From Pycnopodia helianthoides (lineage: Eukaryota > Echinodermata > Asteroidea > Forcipulatida > Asteriidae): 64,000 nucleotides of DNA. The position numbers were made by a program, and so were the translations under genes. Every line of letters begins with the position of its first letter. Position 1 is the first letter of the stretch. The notes below the pieces were generated by a model. That model searched no databases. It was not told the DNA's origin and saw nothing but the letters and a program-made list of their open reading frames with translations. Positions 55,020-64,000 of this stretch are shown here, piece after piece. The stretch spans positions 19,303,094 through 19,367,093 of the forward strand of contig CM063255.1 of NCBI GenBank assembly GCA_032158295.1, read 5' to 3'.

Positions 55020-55119
55020 NNNNNNNNNNNNNNNNNNNNNNNNNNNNNNNNNNNNNNNNNNNNNNNNNNNNNNNNNNNNNNNNNNNNNNNNNNNNNNNNN
55101 NNNNNNNNNNNNNNNNNNN
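55020..55119. other. Assembly gap (100 N)
   Basis: Exactly 100 N, the conventional filler for a scaffold gap of unknown size. Linkage between the plus-strand gene at 39-51 kb and the inverted copy at 62-63 kb therefore rests on scaffolding. Confidence 0.99.
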
Positions 55120-56169
55120 GTTTATATATATGTATATATATTTTAAATAGCTTCGTTTTTGTCTGTTTTCAAGGCGTTTTCAACAAACCTTTCCCTTTAT
55201 GTTATATAGCGGAAATGGTGGAAACCCCACCAAACCAAGTTATTTTAACTTAACGAATGAGGGCCTCTCTCTACACAATCGGTCCACCATTGGTCGTGCA
55301 TAAAGATTTTACACGTACAACAAGGTAGTATGCCGTGCAGAGTCACGCTCCAGTGATTGCACCATGTGCGCTTGGTGTATAGTCTTTGTTCGAGGAGTTT
55401 TCAACATACATTTTCCTTTCATTAGTTAGTCTCTTCTACAGTCGTTCATATTTCCTTAACCACATAAGCTATTTGGACAATCTATACATCATATGACAGG
55501 GCTTTACATACTTCACAAAAACAGATATGTGGGTGACCTTTCCTTGACCTTTTGATCAATATAAACTAAAAGTGACTGTGAAATGTTTTGAAAAGGCGTT
55601 ATTTAATGGCTTTTAGGTTGAAATGTACACCTTTTGATGCTGTACCATTACATAATACAAGTCTGGCTGGCAAGGGTCTGGTTTAAAAAATTAATACCGA
55701 TGACGTCAACAAATATAAGTGCGCCCTCTAGCGGCAGATTAAAAACATCTAAAAATACACTTTTACTTGATGTCTGTGTCAGAGTTTATGATAATTGTTT
55801 CAAAATTGGTATACATAATTGCCTTCATAATAGCAACATATCTGTGGACTCTTAGCTTGATGACGTCATCATGTGTCACGTGGTATGCTTTAAAGGTGCA
55901 CTTTTTAAAAATAAGTATCTGCCAAACCAAAAGTTCGACTGAGGTGAAACTTGGTGTATTGTTAGTCAAGGACAATACCTGCTTGAATTTGTAGTGACGT
56001 CATGATGACGACATCATATTCTTTTTTGACAATTTTTGCAATTTCAACCATATGTTACATATCTTGAGAACAAAGCAACTGCAATACAAACTATTGTTTC
56101 TTTTTCACAAAGCTTGTACTCCCAGAAGCCGAACACCTGGTTTTTGTAGTTGACAAAAACTGAACTTCT
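55120..56169. repeat. Dispersed-repeat segment after the gap
   Basis: TGACGTCATCATGTGTCACG at 55861 and GTGACGTCATGATGACGACA at 55994 belong to the dispersed family. A further TGACGTCAAC is at 55700. No gene. Confidence 0.5.
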
Positions 56170-59100
56170 AGTTTTTATTTTACTTTCGGTTATTCTAAAT
56201 GAGGCAGGTTTTAAATCTAACGTTGATTCTGTGGTCTCAGTCTTGCTCTCTAACACAGCCTCACAGAAATGCACAGGGTTTTCAAAGATTTATCAAACAG
56301 ATATCTTTTTTTTTTTTTTTAAAGTTAACATGTGAAAAGTATTTGCAGCAAAGTGAAAATAATATCCACAATTCTTAGGAATCTCTTAAAAGAGAATTAT
56401 TTACTTGGCATATGTATCTTGTTTCAAAACATATACAGTGCCATGTGGCGTAGGATGGTGATAGCAGCCATTTTGTATTTACAGAAAGCTTGAAACTCCC
56501 CTCAAGTAATTTTTTTTAAATATTTGTTAAAGTAGAACATAGATGCTACAGACAAAACAACTACTGGGCAGCTTTGATGATTTCACCCCTATTTTGGTAC
56601 AAATAAACCCAATATTTTTTAATGAGCTATTTTTCCCTTTTGTCAAGTCTTATAAGACAAACAACCCATAACCCCATTGCATAACAGTGATAATGTGAGG
56701 CTCACACATTTTGATGTAGAGAGTGTACCATTGCCTAAAGTACTTCAATGAAAGTGGTCGAATCAATGTACACTAATTGTTAGTTACTTACTCCTGTAAA
56801 CAATGTGTGAGCTGTGTTTAAAGCAATTAGGTTTACCTACTCTTATGCTAGGTTCCCACTGGTGTACGATCCGTTACGAACACCACGATTGGCCATTCGT
56901 AGCTGATCGTGGAACTTCTCTGAAATGTCAGGTTTGGATACGAGGTGATGCGAGTCGAAGAGTTCTGGTATGATTTGGTGCGTTTGGATGCGATATGGTC
57001 AAGATTGGTCAATTTCAGGTGACACGATCTGGTCTCCCATTCAGATATGATCATATCTGATCCGATAGGATTGTCCCGATTGAGTCTCAATGTGACTAGA
57101 TCATCACAATCGGGGTCCCCGATTTGGGACGATCGGATACGTGCAGATACATTCGGATACCTTCCGATACATTCATCACGAACCTATGCGTTCTGTTGCG
57201 ATAGGATAAGATTGAGGTTGCGATGTATTTCACAATGGATCGAGTCATCACGATTTGAGCTATGATTGGACCCTGACGGATATATATACAAGCCAACTGA
57301 CCATTGTTTCTTAAACTTCTACACAGAGTGAACACTGCAACCCACAACCATCTCAACAGAGCGTGATGTTCATTGTCCAAGTTGATCCCGATCACCACGA
57401 TTTGGAAGCACGATTAGATGTGATCAGTCGCGCTTTGTTATGATCCAATATGATCTGATGCGATGATCATGATTAAAAAATTTTCGTGTTGATTAAAGAA
57501 CATTTTTGAACTGGCCAAAATTTTTCTACGATTAACAAGATTGCCACGACTTACCTAAAGATCTGATTAGATCTGATAAGATCACCACGATTACTCCACG
57601 ATTAAGACCACGATTTCAATCGTGGCGCGAATCGTGATAGTGGGAACCTAGCATTGGTCTATAAAGAACTTGTAAACAAGGTCATCCTAGGTAGAGAGAA
57701 AACTGACATCAATAATTGGCTGTGATGTGTTAACCACGCTCACAGAAATGCACAAAGTTTCAAAAAAATTGAACAAAAAATTGTAAACAAAAATAAACAG
57801 AATTTGTCATGAGAGAAGTATGTGCAGCAAAGTGAAAATAACATCCAAAATTTTTAGAGTGGTATTGATTTACTTGGCAAACGTATCTTGTATTAAATTG
57901 TACAGTGCCATTTCTAAAACAGCGTAGGATGGTGATGGCGGCCATCTTTTATTTATGTTTGATTTTTTCTTAAAACTTTGTTCCAGTAAATTTTCTCCAA
58001 TTTTTTTCTTAAAGCAAGACCTAGATGCTTAAGACAAAAAACAATACTCCCCAAATTGCCACTACATGGCATTTTTGATGATATTGTCACCTACTTTGAC
58101 ATATAACAACAAAAATTGCCTTTTTTTTACACTAATTATATTTTTAGTTAACAATTATGTGTGAAATGACAAAGGAAACAAATTTTACACAATTTGTACT
58201 TCATGAACTCATTGTTGAGCCTGCTTGTTGAATCTGAATTTTTCAATATATCTCATTGCATAACAGTGATATTTTAAGGCTCATATATTTTGATAAAGAG
58301 AGTGTTTCCATTGCCCAAAGATCATCAATTAAAGTGGTAGTAAACAACTTAAAAAGCAATTAGGTGATCCTACTCATAGTCATATAAACAATTTGTAAAC
58401 TAGTTTTGTAGACTTTGGGCCATTTTTAACAAGGCAGGTTTTGAATCTAGGATTCCTCTTTGGTTCTAGGAACGAGGTCTTCCTAGGTAGAGAGCAAACT
58501 GACATCAATAAATGGCTGTGATGTGTTAGTCACGCTCACTCACACAGTCTCACAGAAATGCACAAAGTTTCCAAATATTGATCAAAAAGATATCAATAAC
58601 TATATACCAAGCGAGAAGTGTGTGCAGCAAAGTGAAAATAACATCAAATTTCTGACAACCATAAAAAAAACCAGTCGCTCCAACGTTTGACGATGGGCTA
58701 TTCATGAAATGTTGTATTGCCCCAATGTTTTACTCATAATGTCATACAAATTATGGACATATTGACGTTGACCCAACAGATGCTGCCGTTTTGACAGGGT
58801 TGGCCCGATGTCTTGCCGAACAGTTGCCGAACCATTAAATCTGACATTTGCAACGTGTACATCCTAACTGGGAAGGTCTTCCTAGGTCGAGGGCAAACTG
58901 ACCTCATTAACTGGCTGTGATGTGTTAGTCACGCTCACTCACACAGTCGCACAGGGTTTCAAAATATTGATCAATAAGATATGAACAAAAAATAAACCAA
59001 AGTTATCATGCGAGAAGTGTGTGCAGCAAAGTGAAAATAACGTCTAAAAAGTCTAGAGTGATATTGATTTACTTGGCACACGTATCTTGTATCAAAAATT

Positions 59101-59450
59101 ACACAAAGCCTTTTATAAAGTGGCAAAGGACGACGAAGGCAGCCATTTTTTTTTAAAGTTCAAAACCAATTTCAAGGAAATTTTCTACAATTCTTTTTTA
59201 AAGGAAACCCTAAATCACAAGGAAAAACAATTTTCCCGCAGATACTAACACAGGGCAGTTTTGATGATTTTGCACACTATTTTGGAATACAGAAAATAAA
59301 AATGTCAGATTTTTACACTAATTGCTTTCTAAGTAAACAATTTTGTTTGTAATGACACAGGAAAAAATTTACACAAGTTTTACTTGATGAGTTGACAATT
59401 GAGCCTGTTTGTAAAGCTTGAAATTGTCAATTCTGATGTGTTCAGGCAAT
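56170..59450. repeat. Four copies of a 0.4-0.7-kb non-coding repeat
   Basis: Copies at about 56170-56840 (its end lies beyond the inserted transposon), 57655-58390, 58395-58660 (truncated) and 58868-59450. Shared blocks: GGTAGAGAGCAAACTGACAT, GGCTGTGATGTGTTAGTCAC, TCACAGAAATGCACA, GCAGCAAAGTGAAAATAA, TTGATTTACTTGGCA.ACGTATCTTG and GGCGGCCAT-like. No ORF. It looks like a locally amplified element. Confidence 0.75.
56847..57652. mobile_element. 806-bp DNA transposon (non-autonomous) with 14-bp perfect TIRs
   Basis: GCTAGGTTCCCACT at 56847-56860 and AGTGGGAACCTAGC at 57639-57652, flanked by AT on both sides. The interior is packed with GATC/CGAT-rich words (CACGATT, GATCGTGG, GATACG) and lacks any long frame. 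It interrupts the first copy of the surrounding repeat. An AT dinucleotide duplication would suit ISL2EU-like or related superfamilies, but the superfamily cannot be fixed by eye. Confidence 0.7.
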
Positions 59451-60184
59451 AATGTCCACAAACACCACTTGTCATTGTTCTGTTTTTTTGTTTGTTTTAG
59501 TGTGTAGGGCCTAAATGAAACATCACTTATTCGGAAGGACAATGTCAAAATGATGACGCCATAATTGATGACATAAAATTAACTGTTAATTTTAATAAAA
59601 ACCTTATCTGGTGAACAATAATTGTTAAAAACAGGATCTTTGTATCACATGATATCTCTTTAAATCCTACACAATGTGTGACCTGCGCTGGTGTGACATT
59701 TACTTCCGGTAAAAAAAACAATTCACTTATATCAATTATTTTGTATTCTCCTTCTTCCCCTCAACTTTTTTTTTTAGCATAACTCAAGATTGAAATTGAA
59801 TTGAACCTTTACATTTGGCATATACTTGAACTTTATCAAAGAGGCAGCACTTGAACAATGACGTCATGGTGATGTTATGAGGTGTAAGATTACAAGGTTT
59901 TTCAGTTTTAAAAAACCAATTGCTATTACTGTATTTCACAAAATATAGACAGAATGATGTTCATAATTAGGCATCTGACAGATCATGGCTGGTGTAACAT
60001 TTCAAAAGTAACGCCAAAATCATATGACCATTATTTCCAGTCATACTGAAAGGGTCAAAGTTTGGCTTTGTTTTTGTTTCATAAACAAAATCATTTTGCT
60101 GGGCCAAAATCCAAACTTTCGTACATCAGATCAGTTTAAAATGTACACCACCATATGACCTTTGTATGGTGGTATTATTATTTA
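59451..60184. repeat. Dispersed repeat segment
   Basis: CTTCCGGTAAAAAAAACAAT near 59703 and ATGACGTCATGGTGATGTTATGAGGTGTAAG at 59859 match the order of modules at 53.8-54.2 kb, including 'GACAGATCATG' and 'AAAGTAACGCCAAAATCA' (compare 53935-53985). No gene. Confidence 0.55.
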
Positions 60185-60188
60185 TTAA

Positions 60189-60487
60189 CACGTAGACTGC
60201 CGCCTATGAGTATATTCGTAGTAACAGGCTAGACGGATTCTGCCACTACGAGTATACTCATAGAGAATGAAAGGGCTTTGTATTGTTATTTAAATACACT
60301 GACATCACTAAGCACGCATCACATACGCTTCCAGGCAGTGGTGAGGACATCGACCTTAGAATGTGCATGTTCAATTTTTGTTGTTGTAAAGTACCTATTT
60401 GGTACGTGCGCATGCGCATCCCACTTATGCGCAACGCACTTTGCAAATGGGAACGCCCTACGAATATAATGACAGGCAGTCAACGTG
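60189..60487. mobile_element. piggyBac-type MITE with subterminal hairpin
   Basis: Left end TTAA-CACGTAGACTGCC...TATATTCGTAG; right end CTACGAATATA...GGCAGTCAACGTG-TTTA, so imperfect TIRs of about 30 bp and a TTAA (mutated to TTTA on the right). Just inside the left end CTATGAGTATATTCGTAG (60204-60221) and CTACGAGTATACTCATAG (60245-60262) form a nearly perfect hairpin. No transposase frame. Confidence 0.65.
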
Positions 60488-60789
60488 TTTACAGGTAGTA
60501 CATGACATCATTGTTGCAGTCATCAACATGAGCTTACAATGCACTTTTCAAATATTGTTTTTTTACAAGAAAAAGTGGGCAAACAAGTTAAAATTGTGCA
60601 TGTATTGAATTTGAGGTCCCGTTCTAACGACGTTATTAAGGAGCAGTATTACAAGTTCTACATATACCGACAAAAATACGCGATCAGTCTGAAACCTCGC
60701 ATTTCTTCAAGCCGGGAAATGTTACACCTACAATTTGAAGTGCCAATATGTTGTCGTCATTAAGCGTCACGTGACAATACCTTAAAGGT

Positions 60790-61314
60790 ACAGTTTTCAA
60801 AGAATCAATGTTTGGATTTTTCTTGAGGCCTATGAGAGCGATGCGTCCTGCTTTGGTAATGTTGGATGCGACATTTTAAATTTTCATTTTGGACAGTTCC
60901 TCCAATGTACCTTCAATGTAAGTTTCTAAGTTTGTATTGAAGGTAGCAAGGGGTGTCCATTTTGATGGCATCCGAAAAGGATGAAGTTGACCCAGTTTCG
61001 TTTTCCCTGCCATTAAAACGCTAAGTCTCATTTTTCTGAAGAGCAGTTTTGAATGGCGTAGGATAGCTGTTTTTTGGTTTTTGGGGTGTAGGAATGAAGT
61101 TCAGACCTCTACCTAGTGCAACCGTTTCCATCAAGGACAACTTATAGTCAGACAGATTTTTTACAAACTGTTGACTTTTGCTGGCTTTTTGTTGAAGAAA
61201 GACCAAACTCTTGTTTTTCTTTTTTTGTTTGTTTATTTTACGAGAGAGAGAAGATTTCTCTTTTGCCATTTTACATTTCGAATTCTTTTTGCCTTTGTTA
61301 AGTCTTCTTGACAT
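60790..61314 (-). mobile_element. Penelope-like reverse-transcriptase 5' fragment
   Basis: The minus-strand frame from 61314 opens with a basic segment (MSRRLNKGKK), then NLSDYKLSLMETVALGRGLN, FIPTP, the conserved entry of Penelope-like/related RT proteins. After a frameshift near 61030 come FRMPSKWTPLATFN, LETYIEGTLEELSKM, and after one stop NITKAGRIALIGLKKNPNID. That is the block immediately before the usual I.PADKG RT motif, where the similarity ends. No catalytic RT or GIY-YIG domain remains. Family knowledge, not a search result, supports the name. Confidence 0.6.
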
Positions 61315-61959
61315 AGTTGCAACAGTAGGGTCCTTGGATGTTTAATTGTGTTGTCTTTGCAACAAGGACGATAGAGTTACAGCGATCATAAAGAGGTTGC
61401 ATATGTTTAAATACCATGCCTCTGTCGAATCGTCCACCAACCTTGTGTCATGCGCAGTGCATGTTTAATTGACATAACCTGGGGTTGATGTCTAAGGGTT
61501 GTGTGAATAAATTCGCAAGGTCTGGTTATGTGTGGAGGAGGTTTGAGTGACAGGTCATGTGGTTTGGAATATGAGATGTGTGTGTGTGGGGGGGGGGGGG
61601 GTTAAGGAGGAAAGAAAAGGGGTAAATTTTTGAAGAGAAGATCGAAAAGAAAGGGGGGGTTTTGGTAGTATAGACGGGTTAGAGTGATCGAAAGAAAAGG
61701 AAATAAGAATAAGGAACAGGGGGAAAGGAAGTGCATGTACTCCAACAAATTTCGGGGTAAATAGCCGGTTTTGTTTTGAGACCAGTCAAATATTCGAGAC
61801 CAAGAATGAGACCTCATAGTAGGGAGACCAAGACCAAGACCAAGACCAATAAAAAGTGGTCCCTAGACCAGTCTCGAGACCCTAAAACACTTATAACATT
61901 AACAAAAAGGTGTGGGTAGCTGTTATTTATTACGGCTGTAAAGAAGCCAATCACTCATT
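61315..61959. other. Intergenic with simple repeats
   Basis: G-run microsatellite at 61580-61605, purine-rich tract 61606-61730, and GACCAAGACCAAGACC words at 61795-61850. No gene. Confidence 0.5.
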
Positions 61960-63360
61960 TGTTGTCAACGCCCCTGCTACGAGTGACGCACAGCAGTTCG
62001 ACCTGATTGACAACATGCAATTCTTTATCTGCAGATTGAATTTTGGGTTGCAAGTATTAAGCAGCACATGAGCATTTCTTTCATAACAGAAATAACAGCT
62101 GCCTACTTATCGTTAGTAATACAAAGATTTTACACACAGCTTTGTAAAAGAACTCAAATGCATAACTACAGGATTTAGATTAATGTATTTCTGTTTACTT
62201 TCAATATTAGTGGTTTCAGATAAAAACAAGGCCAAATTCATATGAGATTACAGACAAGGTTTAGCTCTATTTTGCGAGGCAGAATATAATAAATATTTAA
62301 TGCAATTTTCAGTAAAAACTGAGACATGGGCTTAGGCAGGTATAAAGTTTAGGGCTCGTATATTTTGACCATGAAGGCAGATATGGGTTTAAAATGTCGT
62401 GGGTGTAATAATATGCAAGTGTCATGTCACCCAGAAAATGATGAAAAGTTTTTATCTGTTATGGAGTTACAATCAAAGGAAGTCCCAAATTTTTCCCAAC
62501 AGAAAATAAATCTCTTCAAAAAGCATAAATATTATATGAGTAGCCTTTACAAAATATCTGCAGCATTATTTTAGAGTTTTACTCATTCCGAACTCCCACA
62601 GTAAACCAAAAATCATAAAGAGCCTTTTTTGACAATTTGATAAACGTTGGTTATCAGGAGAAAACTTTCATTTTTAATTTTCTTTAGTTATAAGCAAACA
62701 CCAATTTTTAAAAAAATTAATAATCGCTTTTAATCAGGAAAACAAATCCCCATTAGTTAAGGACTCAACAAAAAATTCCCCCTCAAAAATCTTTTATTTA
62801 AAAATGTTAACTGTTGTTGTTTAAGTCTGTTGTGTTTCAAATTACCTAGGAAGATTTCACCTATTCTTTACATGATAATACAAGGCAATAATCGACCTGG
62901 GAAATTATGCAGAGACTGACTGGTAAGCAGATATGAATATAGAAAATACATTGGACTTACCACCAAGAACCAGGAAAAGCAATAGAAAGGAACTCATCAT
63001 GTCCTCTCCACTGAAGAAAACTAACAGTGTCAGCAGAGTCAGTCAGAGTTCTGGAATCTCCTTAGGAACAAAGTAACAACTCTATCAACAGAGGCAGACA
63101 GTGATCTAAAACTGAGGCAAATTTGGTGTATGTGTTGATCATCAGCTCCTTTCCTTGCACTGGGTGATAGAGCCTACCTCCCTGTGTATATCTATACGTG
63201 TTTGTACTGTATTTAGATATTACACTCTCACATTGCTTGTGTGTGCCTGAGTGTCAGCCAATCAGACACAAGCATGTTGTTGTATCTAGCTAAAGTGACA
63301 TCATACTGCACTGTCCCGAGTCTGCTATCAATTTCTTGCTGATCAATGCAGTATATTTGT
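61960..63360 (-). repeat. Inverted segmental duplication, right arm (pairs with 39060-40440)
   Basis: Reverse complement of the promoter, exon 1 and proximal intron of the fibrinogen/discoidin gene. Identity is high around the exon (TAAGGAGATTCCAGAACTCTG and TTTTCTTCAGTGGAGAGGAC are exact) and lower in the intron, ending at GTTGTCAACGCCCCTGCTAC near 61965. Confidence 0.85.
62961..63000 (-). CDS. Signal-peptide first exon of a paralogous gene
   Basis: ATG ATG at 63000 reads MMSSFLLLFLVLG and ends in phase 1 at a GTAAGT donor (62960-62955). Same phase and sequence context as the exon at 39395. No fibrinogen or discoidin exon was found on the minus strand between 51.3 and 61.9 kb, so either the rest of this gene is lost, diverged, hidden at the assembly gap, or the copy is a dead 5' fragment. 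Confidence 0.55.
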
Positions 63361-64000
63361 AGTTAGTGAAAATGAGATAACAAAAAAAAGAAGGAAACAC
63401 AGCTAAAATTCAACTTCTACTGCAATCTTGGCTGATCACAACAAAAAAACTATATACTGACAGAAACAAAGAAGCTGGACTGATTGGTTTAAATCAATAT
63501 CACGAGGCAAAATGGATATCCTAACCCTTAGAGCTAAAAATAAGTTCTTCGTGTAAAGCATGTCTGTGGTGTAAAATTAATAAATGTCAATAATGCGACA
63601 TAATTTTGACCACAAGTACTACCCAAAGGCTGTACACCTTCAGTCCAGTAAATATTACATGAATCCAAGTACAGGTTTTTTTTTTAGTAGAGTGTCAAGT
63701 ACGGACTTTGAGTAGGAGTATTTCACTAGTCAAATAGGAGTAAGAGTACAATTATAAGTACCATTAAAACGATACTAGAATTTAAGTATCAAGAAAGAGT
63801 GCAACAACACTTTAATACCATGGGTACAGCAGTCTGTTAAAAGATGTGTGTATTCAGGCTTGCACTAATCTCATTATATTTTTCTTTAATTCAGTGTTAG
63901 CAATATGCTTAATTTTTGCACCTATAACCTGTCCCTGCTATTTGACATATCAAGATTCAACTCAATCGGAAGTTTGTATTTCTATAGATTTACAACTTCA
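63361..64000. other. Intergenic, simple repeat only
   Basis: 63680-63790 contains AAGTAC/GAGTA words similar to 14270-14400. No gene or RNA recognised. Confidence 0.4.

Overview
The window looks like draft nuclear DNA from a marine invertebrate, most likely a deuterostome such as an echinoderm. This is inferred from AT-rich intergenic DNA, GT-AG introns, AATAAA signals, clustered RING/B-box TRIM genes, a fibrinogen/discoidin gene, many SINEs and MITEs, and one 100-N scaffold gap (55020-55119). I see no bacterial, phage or CRISPR features. Species assignment is inference.

Layout. 1-3.3 kb: no gene, one LTR/promoter-like patch. 3.3-5.1 kb (minus): a TRIM-type E3 ligase gene with a single-base frameshift in its B-box. 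5.4-12.3 kb: repeats, including a fold-back element, a near-perfect hairpin, short tandem arrays and an orphan exon. 12.3-26.7 kb (plus): a tandem duplication carrying two TRIM genes. Copy A (14516) has a 7-bp deletion, and its beta-propeller is replaced by a CCA/GCA microsatellite. Copy B (22641-26597) is intact with one 2-kb intron that holds a decayed DIRS-like retroelement. 27-31.5 kb: a mobile-element cluster with a piggyBac-type insertion whose empty site survives in a paralogous repeat, four copies of a tRNA-derived SINE (two forming a 195-bp inverted repeat) and a LINE reverse-transcriptase fragment. 34 kb: another SINE. 36.8 kb: a hammerhead-ribozyme-like motif typical of Penelope-like elements. 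39.4-51.3 kb (plus): exons of a secreted protein with a signal peptide, linker, partial fibrinogen domain and two F5/8-type-C (discoidin) domains. All splice phases agree, but four single-base indels and an in-frame stop break it. 41.1-42.1 kb: a Ty3/gypsy fragment inside its introns. 52.8-53.3 kb: a chromo-like pseudogene. 53.8-60.5 kb: dispersed and tandem repeats, an 806-bp TIR transposon and a piggyBac-type MITE. 60.8-61.3 kb (minus): a Penelope-like RT fragment. 62-63.4 kb (minus): an inverted duplicate of the promoter, first exon and first intron of the 39.4-kb gene.

Functionally, the two recognisable gene types (TRIM RING-B-box-coiled-coil-propeller proteins and a fibrinogen/discoidin lectin-like secreted protein) belong to families that are expanded and often used in recognition or innate immunity in marine invertebrates. 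No operon logic applies. The most unusual points are the fibrinogen-F5/8C architecture with its inverted paralogous promoter, the twin perfect palindromes at 13.9 kb, the ribozyme-like motif, and the loss of a propeller to a proline-coding microsatellite.
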